Shown: positions 25,546 through 34,576 of the stretch, piece by piece
How the letters are laid out: each line of letters starts with the position of its first letter
Numbering within the stretch: the stretch's first letter is position 1
Notes under the pieces: model-generated
What the model saw: only the letters and a program-made list of their open reading frames with translations
Databases searched by the model: none
Told to the model about the DNA's origin: nothing
Origin: Phycisphaerae bacterium
GTDB lineage: Bacteria; Planctomycetota; Phycisphaerae; FEN-1346; JAACEH01
Reading direction: 5' to 3'
Assembly: GCA_012729015.1 (NCBI GenBank)
Contig: JAAYDY010000091.1
Span: 1 to 37,929, forward strand
Length of the DNA stretch: 37,929 nucleotides
Program-made: the position numbers and the translations under genes

Positions 25546-28500
25546 ATGGAGAAACCTGGCCTGCGGGACCGGAAGTGGGAGGTCTCCTACAGCCACGAGG
25601 ACGGCGAACTGGTCAGCCTGTTCTTCGTGCCGGCCCTGGAGCGGGCGACGCTCTACCAACGGACGACGGGGTATTTTTCAGGCGACGTGCTCGCCTTGGC
25701 TGCCCGCGGGCTGGATGCGCTGATCCGCCGAGGTGGCCGGATGCAACTGCTGGTCGGCTGCACACTGGGGCCGGATGATATCGAGCAGATCGAAAAAGGC
25801 TACGACGTCCGCGAAGCCGTGGCGCGTTCGCAAATCAATCGGCTGGCGATTGCCAATGACCTCTGGGCTCGCGAGCGGATTGGCTGGGTGGCTTGGGCCG
25901 TTGCCCACGGCCATCTGGACGTGAAGTTGGCCGTCCCGCTGGACAAAGATGGCAAGATGCGGGCCGGGCTGGGGCTGTATCACGCCAAGATGGGTGTACT
26001 CACCGACGAGGCCGGCGACCGGCTGGTCTTCAAGGGCTCGATCAACGAAACGCCGCAGGGCTGGCTGAACAACTGCGAGTCCTTCGATGTGAACTGCTCG
26101 TGGGAAGGTGGCAAGGACCTGGTCCGCGTCGAGCGCAACCAAGCCGAGTTCGACAAGCTCTGGTCCGGCAAGGCCCGCAGCGCTCTGGTCTTGGACTTCC
26201 CCGAGGCGATGCGTCAGAAACTGCTGGAATTCTTGCCTCAGAACGATGCCTTCGTGAAACCGCCGATCTCGGACGATGAAGGGGATGAACCGCCGGTCGA
26301 TGAGCCAGAGGCGCCGGTCCAAACCGACATAGAGCGGATGCGCGAGGCATGGGCGTTTATTGCCGGGGCGGCCAAACGCCCGGATGGGGCGATGGTCGCC
26401 GTCGCAACCAGCGCCGTCGAACCTTGGCCGCACCAGTTGCGGGCCTACAAGCGAATGCTGGATAGCTGGCCGTTCCGGCTTCTGATTGCCGACGAGGTCG
26501 GTTTGGGTAAGACCATCGAAGCGGGTCTGATGATCCGCCACGCCTGGATTTCCGGTCTGGCCAAGCGAATCCTGATCCTGACGCCCGCCGGCATCCTCAA
26601 ACAGTGGCAGGCGGAACTCTACGAGAAGTTCAACATGCTGGTGCCGATCTACACGGGCAGTTCGCTGGCTTGGCCGGAGCACCATTTCCGCACGTGCCCC
26701 TTGGAGCAGAAGGTTTCCCGCGGCAACTGGACGAAGCAGCCGCTGGTGCTGGCGTCCAGCCATTTGATGCGCCGGCGCGACCGCCAGGCCGAGTTGCTGG
26801 AGGCCGAGGGCTGGGATCTGCTCCTGCTGGACGAAGCCCACCACGCCCGACGTGCCGGGGCCGGTACCAAGCAAGAGAAAGGCCCGAACCGCCTGCTGCG
26901 GCTGATGCTGGGCATCCGGGAGAAAGCAAAGTCACTTCTACTGATGACCGCGACGCCGATGCAGGTCCATCCGGTCGAACTGTGGGACCTGCTGAACCTG
27001 TTGGGCCTGCCGGAGAAGTGGGCGGCGGACGTGTTTGTCCGCTACTTCGAGGAACTGGGCAAGAACCCGGATGCTGACGGGTTGCATCAGCAGGCAGTGC
27101 TATTCCAGGATGTCGAGAAGCTGTTCGGCCCACTGCCACCGGGCGAAATCGAACGAGTGGAGCAGGCCTACGGCTTGTCGAAGATCGAGAGCCGGCGGGT
27201 GCTCAAGGCCCTGCGGGAGCCTACGAGTATCATCCCGCTGAAGCACCTGACAGCCAAGCATCGCAAGGCGGCCGTGGCCATGCTCAAGGTGGGGAGCCCA
27301 GTTCGGCACCGCATGTCGCGGCATACGCGCAACCTGCTGCGGGAGTACTTCAAGAAGGGCCTGATCGACTCGCCGATTGCGGAGCGGCAGGTGAAAGACG
27401 TGCCGATTGACATGACCCCGGCCGAGTCGGCCCTCTACAAAGAGGTCGAGGACTACATCAGCGACACCTACCAGGCGGCCGCGACAGACAAGAAGACGGC
27501 CGTCGGGTTCGTGATGACAATCTACCGCCGCCGTCTGGCCAGCAGTTTCGCGGCGTTACGGCAGACGCTCCAGGACCGTTATGCCCGGCTGGACCAGCCG
27601 CAAGCTACTGGGCCCGACGAACTACACCTCGACGAAGATCTACCCCAGGACGAACGGCAGGACGAGACACTGGAAGTCGCCGAAGCGGCGACACTGGAAG
27701 CGGCGGCGTTGAAGGTCGAGGAAAAGGACCGCATCAAGAGCCTGCTGAAGATGATTGCCCAACTCGGCACAGACACGAAGGCTCGGGTTCTGGTGGACGA
27801 ACTTCAGGCGGCCTTCGCCGACGGCTACACATCGGCCCTCGTGTTCACGCAGTACACCGACACGATGGACTATCTCAAAGAGCACTTGGCTGAGAAGCTC
27901 AAGATGAACCTGGCCTGCTTCAGCGGCCGGGGCGGCGAGCGACGGGACAGCCAGGGTGCCTGGGTCACGTGCAGTAAGGAACAGATAAAGCGGATGCTGC
28001 GGGAGGGCAAGATCGACGTTCTCGTCTGCACCGACGCCGCGGGCGAGGGCCTGAACCTCCAGTCGTGTGGTGTGCTGATCAACGCCGACCTGCCGTGGAA
28101 CCCGATGAAGGTGGAGCAGCGGATCGGTCGCATCGACCGGATTGGGCAGAAGCACCCGACGGTGCGAATCGTCAACCTGGCCTATGCTGGCACCGTGGAG
28201 GCCGATGTCTATTTCGCCCTAAGCGAGCGGATCAACCTCTTCAATGGCGTAGTCGGCAAGCTCCAACCGATTCTCTCCCGCATGCCCCAGGAATTTGAGG
28301 CGGCGGTCCTGCGAGCTAAGCCTGATCGCGAGCGAGGCCGCTACGAGGCCAGGCATAATCTGGAGGTGATGATCGAGTCGGCTGACGACGTGCATTTCGA
28401 CATCGACGAGGTTAGTGAGGCCGACCTGAAACTGCCCGACATGCCCCCGTCGCCTCTGAAGCCTGAGCAGATTGACGCTGTGCTGGCGGCCCCGGCTCTT

Positions 28501-28692
28501 CTCCCGCCCGGCGTGGAGTGTTCTCCCCTGGAGCCGCAGACATACTGCCTCCAGTTGCCTGGCCATAAGGACAAGGCTCGGGTAACTGCCAGCCCGATCA
28601 TCTTCGACGACCACTTCGAAAGCCACCAGATGGTAGCCCCAGACAGTCCGCTTTTTCGGAAGCTCGTGGAACTTGCCAGCCCCCACGTGTAG
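25546..28692 (+). CDS. SNF2 helicase with N-terminal PLD-like domain
   Basis: 1048 aa from the ATG at 25546 (GAGAGG 8 nt upstream). Residues ~20-210 resemble a phospholipase D-like nuclease fold (TTGYFSGDVLALAARGLD, YHAKMG with His146/Lys148, then GSINET); only one HxK motif is seen. The SNF2/HepA motor follows: motif I DEVGLGKTIEAG (~316), II LLLDEAHHARR (~426), III MTATPMQ (~466), IV FTQYTDTMDYL, V TDAAGEGLNLQ (~828), VI QRIGRIDRIGQ (~858). The C-terminal ~170 residues are beta-rich. It is comparable to DISARM DrmD and the BREX-3 helicase BrxHII. As the last gene of the operon it is the likely translocating nuclease effector. It ends 22 bp from the prophage tail gene on the other strand, with no terminator between. 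Confidence 0.92.
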   Translation: MEKPGLRDRKWEVSYSHEDGELVSLFFVPALERATLYQRTTGYFSGDVLALAARGLDALIRRGGRMQLLVGCTLGPDDIEQIEKGYDVREAVARSQINRLAIANDLWARERIGWVAWAVAHGHLDVKLAVPLDKDGKMRAGLGLYHAKMGVLTDEAGDRLVFKGSINETPQGWLNNCESFDVNCSWEGGKDLVRVERNQAEFDKLWSGKARSALVLDFPEAMRQKLLEFLPQNDAFVKPPISDDEGDEPPVDEPEAPVQTDIERMREAWAFIAGAAKRPDGAMVAVATSAVEPWPHQLRAYKRMLDSWPFRLLIADEVGLGKTIEAGLMIRHAWISGLAKRILILTPAGILKQWQAELYEKFNMLVPIYTGSSLAWPEHHFRTCPLEQKVSRGNWTKQPLVLASSHLMRRRDRQAELLEAEGWDLLLLDEAHHARRAGAGTKQEKGPNRLLRLMLGIREKAKSLLLMTATPMQVHPVELWDLLNLLGLPEKWAADVFVRYFEELGKNPDADGLHQQAVLFQDVEKLFGPLPPGEIERVEQAYGLSKIESRRVLKALREPTSIIPLKHLTAKHRKAAVAMLKVGSPVRHRMSRHTRNLLREYFKKGLIDSPIAERQVKDVPIDMTPAESALYKEVEDYISDTYQAAATDKKTAVGFVMTIYRRRLASSFAALRQTLQDRYARLDQPQATGPDELHLDEDLPQDERQDETLEVAEAATLEAAALKVEEKDRIKSLLKMIAQLGTDTKARVLVDELQAAFADGYTSALVFTQYTDTMDYLKEHLAEKLKMNLACFSGRGGERRDSQGAWVTCSKEQIKRMLREGKIDVLVCTDAAGEGLNLQSCGVLINADLPWNPMKVEQRIGRIDRIGQKHPTVRIVNLAYAGTVEADVYFALSERINLFNGVVGKLQPILSRMPQEFEAAVLRAKPDRERGRYEARHNLEVMIESADDVHFDIDEVSEADLKLPDMPPSPLKPEQIDAVLAAPALLPPGVECSPLEPQTYCLQLPGHKDKARVTASPIIFDDHFESHQMVAPDSPLFRKLVELASPHV

Positions 28693-28714
28693 TACCAGCA
28701 GCTACTCTACCATG

Positions 28715-29230
28715 TCACTCAGTGGACTGTCGGCACGCCTGAACAAGAGCCGCCAGTGCGTCGAAGCTGGGCATCTGGCCAGTTTGCTGGTATGCCTTCC
28801 GCGCCTCGCGGATGGCATCGTGCAGCTCTGGCCAGGCTTGCGACTCGTCCTCGGCCTCATGCAGATGCCCAATGGCCCGCAGGCGTGAGGCATAGCCGTC
28901 ACGGACCTCAGCCAACAGAACCCAGGCAGCCCCGAGGTGCTTCTCACAACATTCGAGACAAGACACACGGGTGACAGGTACTTGGCCTGACGGCGATCCT
29001 CTGCTGCAGCCGCAGGGCTTCTTTTCGGCGGCGCGCAGGTCGCCGGGCACGTCGGCTTCTGGCACGTTCCACGGCAGACCCTCCGGACACGCCCAGTCGG
29101 GAGCGTCGGCGGGGAGGGTGAAGCGGGCGGTGAGGGACTGGCGCCAGGGGCGACCGGCCTCCAGGTCGCGGCAGTGGCGGCAGTGGACATGGCTGCGGCA
29201 GTGGAAAGTGTCGACGAAGCGCTCGCTCAC
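28715..29230 (-). CDS. Cys-rich, probable zinc-binding phage protein
   Basis: 171 aa from a GTG overlapping the previous stop by 4 bp (GTGA); the longer frame upstream is a shadow. Cys/His clusters near the start (CRSHVHCRHCRDLE) and in the middle (CGCSRG, CLECCEKH) suggest one or two zinc sites. A C-terminal helical half follows (WVLLAEVRDGYASRLRAIGH, PELHDAIREARKAYQQTG). It is the last gene of the tail module and converges on the helicase. No homologue with known function is recognised; it could be a baseplate- or tip-associated protein. Confidence 0.65.
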   Translation of the reverse strand: MSERFVDTFHCRSHVHCRHCRDLEAGRPWRQSLTARFTLPADAPDWACPEGLPWNVPEADVPGDLRAAEKKPCGCSRGSPSGQVPVTRVSCLECCEKHLGAAWVLLAEVRDGYASRLRAIGHLHEAEDESQAWPELHDAIREARKAYQQTGQMPSFDALAALVQACRQSTE

Positions 29231-29943
29231 GGGATCGGCCTCACGCTGGCGCTGCCGCCGTAGAAGGCGATGGTGGCCTGCGGCGGCAGCGTCGAGCAGG
29301 CGCCGGCGTTCGCATAGCCATTGGTCGCGGTCCACTCGGCATCGCAGCCGACCGTCTTCGTGGCGATGAACACCGCGATGCCCATGGCCGGGAAGTTCGG
29401 CCACTCGGCCCAGACCGTCAGCTGCCAGGTCGTCGCGCTCACTCGCTCCAGCTCGATGTGCACGACGCCCGTCTCGGCGGTTGCGGCGCCGGAGCAGTTG
29501 CTGTCGCTGGAGCCGTAGCGGTTGTAGCTCCAGGTGGTCTCGGCGGTGAAGAGGCACGGGCTGGTCGGGTCGCGGGCCAGCGTGAACGTGCCGTTCGGCC
29601 CGCTGGTCGGCTTCCAGTAGAAGCTGCCGCCCCAGCCGCCCCACTGGCAGAAGGTGCAGGCGGTGATGCCGCTCAGGGCGACCTCCACCTGGAGCGGCGT
29701 GGTGTTGGCGGCGCAGTTGCCGCAGGCGCTGTCGAACGGCCCACCGCCCCCGCCGCAGCACCCGCAGTTGGCTGGGTCGCCGTAGATGGGCATGCCGTTG
29801 GACGTGTGGAAGATCGGCAGGCCGGTCGTCTTGCTGTAGAGCGGCACATCGACGGGCACGGGGTAGCTCCAAAGGGCCGCCAGCATGATGGCGGCCAGGA
29901 TCAGGTATCGTCGCACTCGGTCAAGGCGACCACGTCGGTCCAT
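29227..29943 (-). CDS. Exported Cys-rich phage protein
   Basis: 238 aa. Residues 11-28 (RRYLILAAIMLAALWSYP) form a signal or anchor, followed by a Gly/Cys cluster (CGCCGGGGGPFDSACGNCA) and a beta-rich domain with Trp/Gly repeats (CQWGGWGGSFYWKP, AETTWSYNRYG, WQLTVWAEWPNFP). Ten or more Cys residues suggest disulphides in an extracytoplasmic or virion-tip protein. The ATG at 29943 has GAGG 7 nt upstream and overlaps the previous gene by 43 bp; a GTG at 29916 is an alternative. It lies downstream of the tape measure, where fibre and tip genes are expected. No family match. Confidence 0.7.
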   Translation of the reverse strand: MDRRGRLDRVRRYLILAAIMLAALWSYPVPVDVPLYSKTTGLPIFHTSNGMPIYGDPANCGCCGGGGGPFDSACGNCAANTTPLQVEVALSGITACTFCQWGGWGGSFYWKPTSGPNGTFTLARDPTSPCLFTAETTWSYNRYGSSDSNCSGAATAETGVVHIELERVSATTWQLTVWAEWPNFPAMGIAVFIATKTVGCDAEWTATNGYANAGACSTLPPQATIAFYGGSASVRPIP

Positions 29944-30845
29944 TCGGTGTCCTCGTCGGCCTTCTCCAGGACGCGGACGGCCGTCTTCTTGAGCTGGAAG
30001 GCGTGCGTCGCCGTGTCATACCGGAAGCTGGTGACCACCTCGGCGGTCTTGGTGACCGGCACCTCGCCGGCCACGTGGTAGAGGTGCAGGTCGCCCGCGG
30101 CGTCGCGGTAGGCCGCAGCCGGGCTGTCGGCCGACGGCTCGGAGTACTCGGTCTGCGGCAGGCGGCCGCACTCAGGTGAGAGCGCCGTTTCCAGCTCGAA
30201 GCCGACCAGGTCCTTGACGGTGTAGGTGAACGAGCAGTCGGCGCTCGCGCCGCCGGCCTCGCCGCCGTCCTTGGTGACCAGCACTGGGAAGAGTGTCGGG
30301 GGCATGGCCCCGGCCAGGTGGACGACGGCCCACTTCTCGCCGGTGCCACTCTCTCGCCAGAGGATCACCGCCGAGCCCGACGCGGCGCTCTGGAGGCGGG
30401 TTTCGCCGTCCTTGATCTCGGCCCACCGGTGCTCCTCGTCCTGGACGTTGATCTTCACCGGGCAGACGCCGGAGACGTAGCCGCGACCGATGGCCCCGTC
30501 CTTGATCGGCCCCGAGAGCACCACGAAGCGGCCCAGGTGGTCAGACTCACTGGGCGTAACGCCCTTGACGGCCGGCGTGGTCTTGAACTGGCTCAGCGGC
30601 ATGTCGCCGTCGGAGGGCAGCACCAGGGGCGAGTCGATGCCGAGCACGTCGAACTCGTCGCGATCGGAGCCGCTGGCGTTCTGCACCAGCACCGGCGCCG
30701 GGCTCGCGAGGCCGAGCGCCGCCAGGCCGGTTGCGTCCATGCCGCCGCCCTCGAACGCCTGGGCCAGCCGCATCAGGGCGTTCCAGGCGCGGGCGGACGG
30801 GCGGAAGCGGTCGCCGCTGGTGACCGTGCGGAAGGCGTCGCTCAT
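29901..30845 (-). CDS. Phage tail distal structural protein
   Basis: 314 aa, mostly beta, no signal peptide. It starts MSDAFRTVTSGDRFRPSARA and has Gly/Asp-rich beta blocks (GRFVVLSGPIKDGAIGRGYV, VKINVQDEEHRWAEI) that recall distal tail or fibre-type repeats. ATG overlaps the upstream gene by 4 bp (ATGA). Position two genes after the tape measure supports a baseplate/fibre role; the exact part is not assigned. Proteins with the same start-motif order occur in tail clusters of planctomycete prophages, as far as I recall. Confidence 0.65.
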   Translation of the reverse strand: MSDAFRTVTSGDRFRPSARAWNALMRLAQAFEGGGMDATGLAALGLASPAPVLVQNASGSDRDEFDVLGIDSPLVLPSDGDMPLSQFKTTPAVKGVTPSESDHLGRFVVLSGPIKDGAIGRGYVSGVCPVKINVQDEEHRWAEIKDGETRLQSAASGSAVILWRESGTGEKWAVVHLAGAMPPTLFPVLVTKDGGEAGGASADCSFTYTVKDLVGFELETALSPECGRLPQTEYSEPSADSPAAAYRDAAGDLHLYHVAGEVPVTKTAEVVTSFRYDTATHAFQLKKTAVRVLEKADEDTEWTDVVALTECDDT

Positions 30846-31678
30846 GTGCCAATCCCCAGCCCTGCGAAGTCCCCCTCGTCATAGACCCGCTCGACATAGG
30901 CGGCGCAGGGGCGCTTCACGAGCATCTTGGCCGTGTCGTCCTTCACGTCGTGGTACCTGATCCACAGGTACTCCCAGCCCTTCTTCGAGGCCACGGTGAT
31001 GGTCGGGATGTCGGTGATGTTCGTCCGGTTCGGGCTGCTGGCGAAGCGGAAGGTGATCTCCCAGTCCGCCGAGCCGCGCTTCGAGCCCGAGGCCCCCAGG
31101 AACAGGCACTCGCCGGCCTGGAAGCCCTTGAACGCGCCACTGTTGGTCTTGCCGGTCAGGCCGAAGAGCGTGCCGCGGTAAGCCAGCGTCACGTCGGCAT
31201 CGGGCTTGTAGTGCGTCTCGCTCCAGTTGTAGACCGGCACGATGATGTCGCAGCCCTCGATGCTGCTGTCGGTGACGTTGATCGCCCCCTTGAAATCGGG
31301 AGCCGTGTCGCCGGCCTGGCCGAAGCGGCCCTTGTTCTCCTTGCTCTGGGTGATGTGCTGCGAGCCGCCACCAGTGTCGAAGTTGAAGGTGCTGTCGTTG
31401 GTGGCAGGCGGGTCCTTCTCCCGGTCGAGCTTGCCCGGCGGGACATACTCGACCGTGCCCAGCCAGAAGTCGGCCCGCTCGGTCTCGCTGACGCGGGCGT
31501 TGCCGACAACGAGGATGCCGATGCTGGCCGGGGCCGTGGCGATGAGAGCGTCGCGGGCGGCCTCTTCGTCGCCCACGTCGGCCTCGGTCTGGTAGATGAT
31601 GTACCGCCGGCTGGCCGAGTTCGAACGGCCCGACTCCAGCTCGCGGCTCTCCGGCGCTTCCAGTACGGTCACTGCCAT
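30842..31678 (-). CDS. Phage distal tail protein
   Basis: 278 aa. It starts 9 bp after the tape-measure stop, the usual slot of the distal tail (Dit/gpM-like) protein. The sequence is beta-rich with a clear two-domain look: an N-terminal part (ASRRYIIYQTEADVGDEEAA ...) and a C-terminal beta-sandwich (ADWEITFRFASSPNRTNITD, VASKKGWEYLWIRYHDVKDD). No catalytic motif. Assignment as distal tail is by position and general fold. Confidence 0.6.
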   Translation of the reverse strand: MAVTVLEAPESRELESGRSNSASRRYIIYQTEADVGDEEAARDALIATAPASIGILVVGNARVSETERADFWLGTVEYVPPGKLDREKDPPATNDSTFNFDTGGGSQHITQSKENKGRFGQAGDTAPDFKGAINVTDSSIEGCDIIVPVYNWSETHYKPDADVTLAYRGTLFGLTGKTNSGAFKGFQAGECLFLGASGSKRGSADWEITFRFASSPNRTNITDIPTITVASKKGWEYLWIRYHDVKDDTAKMLVKRPCAAYVERVYDEGDFAGLGIGT

Positions 31679-31687
31679 CGGCGATCC

Positions 31688-34057
31688 TCACTGTTCGAAC
31701 GTCAGCCCGCCGTCGCCAGCCATGTCCACCAGCCGGTCGGTGTTCTCGGCCGTCTTCTCCGCCGCCTTGGCCGTTCGCTCCGCGGCCGACGCGCCACCGA
31801 TGCTCAACCCCCGCAGCGCGGCGGTGCTGAATGTGCCCAGGGCGGCAAACTTCGACTGCACCTCGGCCACGCCCTTCGCGAGCCACGGAAAGAGGTCTGT
31901 CGGCGCCTTCGGCTTCTTACCGTCGGTCTTCCCGCCGGTCGCGTCGGGCGTGGCGTCCTTCTTCACGTCCTCACCGCGCTTCCGCTTGGCCTCGGCGATG
32001 GCGTCCTGCCATTCCTTGCGGGCGGCGTCCACCTCGCCCTGGGCGGCGGCGATCCGCTGGTCGTACTCCTCGTCGAGGGCCTTCTTCTTGGCCTCCTGCT
32101 CGGCGTCGAGCTGGTCCAGCGCCGCCTGGTGAATCCGCTCCTCCGCGTCGCGTTCCTTCTGCCGCTGGGCCTCGCGGGCCCGGACGGCGGCGTTGGCCCG
32201 CTCGTCGACCTTCTTGTTCTCGGCTGCGAGCCAGGCGTCGGCCTGCCTGTTGGCGGTGTCGGAGTCGAAGCTGTCGTCAAACAGGCCCTTCAACCAGTTC
32301 CAGGCCTTGGAGACCTGGGTGCCCGCCCAGTTCCAGGCCTTTCCGATGCCCTGGCAGAACCGCGTCCAGGTGGTCGAAAGGAAGCTGGTCGTTTCGATCC
32401 AAGCGATCTCCAGGCCGTGCCAGACGGTCTCGGCCACCTTGACAGCGCCGTAGAACGCGTCGTAGGCAATGCGGATGAAGAAGTTGCGGAAGTCGAGCCA
32501 CAGTTTGGACAGCCAGGCGATGCCCTTCTGCCACTGGAGCTTCAGCGTCAGCCACAGCACCTTGGCCGCCAGGCCGATGTCGCCGGAGGCCATGGCCTCG
32601 CCGATGGCGCCGAACGCCTCGCCGACCTCCTTGGCCAGGTTGCCGAAGATGCCCTTGAGCCACTCCAGGGCCTTGCCGCCGGCGCCGGTCCAGTAGAGGA
32701 TGGCGGCGCCCAGGGCGACGACGCCCGCGATCACCAGGCCGATGGGCGAGAGAATCGCCCCGAGAATCGAGCCCACCACGCCGAGCACCGTGCCCAGCAC
32801 CGAAACAATCGTCGCCAGCCCGCCGATGGCCGTGGCCACCACGCTCGCCGCAACACCCAGGCCGATAAGGACCGCGCCCACCGCCGCCACGATGACTGCC
32901 ACCTTGGCGATCATGACCACCAGCGGCTTGTGGGCCTTGACGAAGGCTGTGACGAACCCCGCCGCCTTGCTCAACCAGTCGGCGATGCTGGAGATGGCCG
33001 GGGCCAAGGCGTCGCCGATGGCCAGGGCAATGCCCTCAACCGCCGACCAGAACCGCCGCAGCGCCCCGCCGATCCCGGCGTCCATCTCCTTGGCCGTCCG
33101 CGCCGCCGTGCCAGCCGCATTGTCGATGGCCTCGTTCAGCCGGTCGAACGATGCCCCGGTCAGCTTGGCCGCCCCGGCAATGGCCCGGTCGCCAAAGAGT
33201 TCTGACAGGAGCGACACCCGCTGGGCCTGCCCCATGTTCTGCATGGCCTGGCCCACATCGGCGAGGATCGCCGAGACCGTCCGCAGGTTGCCCCCGGCGT
33301 CGGTGACGGCCACGCCCATCCCCTCCAGCGTATTCTGCACCTTCGGGTCGGCGATCTGGAGCATGACCCGCTTCAGGGTGTTGCCGGCCATCGAGCCCTT
33401 GATGCCGAAGTTGGCCAAGGCCCCCAGCGTCTTGGCCGTCTCCTCCAGCGTCAGGCCGTAGGTCGAGGCGACCGGGGCGGCGTACTTCATGGCCTCGCCT
33501 AACTCGGTGATGGTCTGCGCGGACGTGTTGGCCGTGGCCGTGAGCACGTCAGCCACGCGGCCCATCTCGCCGGCCTCCAGGTCGAAGGCCCGCAGCGACG
33601 CCCCGGCGATGTCGGCGGCCTCGGCCAGCTCGACGCCCGTGGCCCGCGAGAGGTTCAGAATGTCGCCGATCGAGGCGTTAATCTCGTCTGACGAGAAGCC
33701 CGCCCGGCCCAGTTCGGTCATGCCGGCGGCCACCTGCTGGGCGGTGAAGCTGGTGGTGCGGCCCAGTTCCTTGGCCGTCTCGGTGAGCATCTGGAACTGT
33801 TCGGCCGAGGCCCCCGTCACGGCCTTGACCGTCCGCATCTGGTCGTCGAAGGCCATGAAGACGCGGGTCGCCAGGGCGAAGCCGCCGGTCATGGCCGCCC
33901 CGGCGGCGAAGACCCGCGTGCCGGCCGACCGCAGCGTGCGGCCGAAGGCCTGGAGCTTCCGCTGCGCCGCCCGCAGCCCGCGCACGAGCTTTGAGTCGTC
34001 GGCGAAGAGCTCCACGAAAGCGCGACCGGCGCGGATCGAACCAACATTGCCTGCCAT
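31688..34057 (-). CDS. Tail tape-measure protein, TP901 type
   Basis: 789 aa. Residues ~20-330 match the TP901 core: coiled coil LRAAQRKLQAFGRTLRSAGT, then TSFTAQQVAAGMTELGRAGF, NLSRATGVELAEAADIAGAS, YGLTLEETAKTLGALANFGI, LLSELFGDRAIAGAAKLTGA. Residues ~370-460 are hydrophobic helices that would insert into the host membrane. The rest is Trp-rich helix (WNWAGTQVSKAWNWL) and a long charged coiled coil (ERIHQAALDQLDAEQEAKKK). Tape measures set tail length, so this is a siphovirus-like tail of modest length. The ATG has an AAGGTGAG site. The chaperone genes lie upstream, but with four small genes between instead of directly adjacent. Confidence 0.92.
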   Translation of the reverse strand: MAGNVGSIRAGRAFVELFADDSKLVRGLRAAQRKLQAFGRTLRSAGTRVFAAGAAMTGGFALATRVFMAFDDQMRTVKAVTGASAEQFQMLTETAKELGRTTSFTAQQVAAGMTELGRAGFSSDEINASIGDILNLSRATGVELAEAADIAGASLRAFDLEAGEMGRVADVLTATANTSAQTITELGEAMKYAAPVASTYGLTLEETAKTLGALANFGIKGSMAGNTLKRVMLQIADPKVQNTLEGMGVAVTDAGGNLRTVSAILADVGQAMQNMGQAQRVSLLSELFGDRAIAGAAKLTGASFDRLNEAIDNAAGTAARTAKEMDAGIGGALRRFWSAVEGIALAIGDALAPAISSIADWLSKAAGFVTAFVKAHKPLVVMIAKVAVIVAAVGAVLIGLGVAASVVATAIGGLATIVSVLGTVLGVVGSILGAILSPIGLVIAGVVALGAAILYWTGAGGKALEWLKGIFGNLAKEVGEAFGAIGEAMASGDIGLAAKVLWLTLKLQWQKGIAWLSKLWLDFRNFFIRIAYDAFYGAVKVAETVWHGLEIAWIETTSFLSTTWTRFCQGIGKAWNWAGTQVSKAWNWLKGLFDDSFDSDTANRQADAWLAAENKKVDERANAAVRAREAQRQKERDAEERIHQAALDQLDAEQEAKKKALDEEYDQRIAAAQGEVDAARKEWQDAIAEAKRKRGEDVKKDATPDATGGKTDGKKPKAPTDLFPWLAKGVAEVQSKFAALGTFSTAALRGLSIGGASAAERTAKAAEKTAENTDRLVDMAGDGGLTFEQ

Positions 34058-34077
34058 GACTCACCTTGCTATGCAGC

Positions 34078-34106
34078 TTGATTTCGACAACGGCCGGTTG
34101 TATCCT
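34078..34106 (+). promoter_or_regulatory. Promoter of the plus-strand moron gene
   Basis: TTGATT, 17 bp, TATCCT. The predicted transcription start (~34113) almost coincides with the ATG at 34115, so the message would be leaderless; no ribosome site is visible. Confidence 0.45.
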
Positions 34107-34114
34107 CGGCCTTC

Positions 34115-34561
34115 ATGATCAGGTTCAACTTCGCTGGTCGAACCATCCTCTATCCGCTTGCCGCCCTCGCCGCCGCCGTAGGCGTGTTCCTCTTGCTTGA
34201 GTTCAAGATGGGCTGGAACGTGTTCGGTAATCCCGACCCAAACGAGTTCCCCTTGATCGCGGCGATCATGTTTGGACTGGCGTTCATCGCGTATCTGGTC
34301 GGCAAGGCCATGACGGTCTGCGTGTCCGCCGATGGCATCACGTTCGGCCTGTTTCCTCTCGTCAAGCGAATCGCCCTATCCGACATTGAGGACGTGCTCG
34401 GCCAGCCCGACGAAAATGAACAATGGAAGGAGTCGAGAGGAAGAGTACGATTCCTCAGACTTCAGACCACCGCTGGCGCCGTCGAAATACCTCTGCCGCT
34501 CAGTTACCGGGACAGGCTGCTTGCCGCAATTCAGGACGCATCGGCACAACGCACACCTTGA
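34115..34561 (+). CDS. Membrane protein in the tail module, likely moron
   Basis: 148 aa on the strand opposite to all surrounding tail genes. Two membrane helices (ILYPLAALAAAVGVFLLLEF and FPLIAAIMFGLAFIAYLVGK) are followed by a ~80-residue cytoplasmic beta domain (MTVCVSADGITFGLFPLVKR IALSDIEDVLGQPDE ... VEIPLPLSYRDRLLAAI) that looks like a bacterial PH-like domain. With its own promoter and reversed direction it fits a moron, a gene expressed from the prophage and often protective of the host. Which function (superinfection exclusion, envelope change) is not readable. No ribosome site; possibly leaderless. Confidence 0.7.
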   Translation: MIRFNFAGRTILYPLAALAAAVGVFLLLEFKMGWNVFGNPDPNEFPLIAAIMFGLAFIAYLVGKAMTVCVSADGITFGLFPLVKRIALSDIEDVLGQPDENEQWKESRGRVRFLRLQTTAGAVEIPLPLSYRDRLLAAIQDASAQRTP

Positions 34562-34576
34562 TGAGTAACCGTTTCG

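Noticed and set aside
18997..28692. Complete BREX or DISARM system
   Set aside because: No PglZ, BrxA/B/L, DrmA or DrmB is present; only shared component types, so I did not name it as either.
28693..28714. Prophage attachment site at the defence/tail junction
   Set aside because: Only 22 bp, and I found no matching direct repeat or tRNA in the window.
30950..33205. Long plus-strand open frame (751 aa) across the tape measure region
   Set aside because: Antisense shadow caused by high GC; the minus strand encodes the recognisable TP901 tape measure and distal tail protein.
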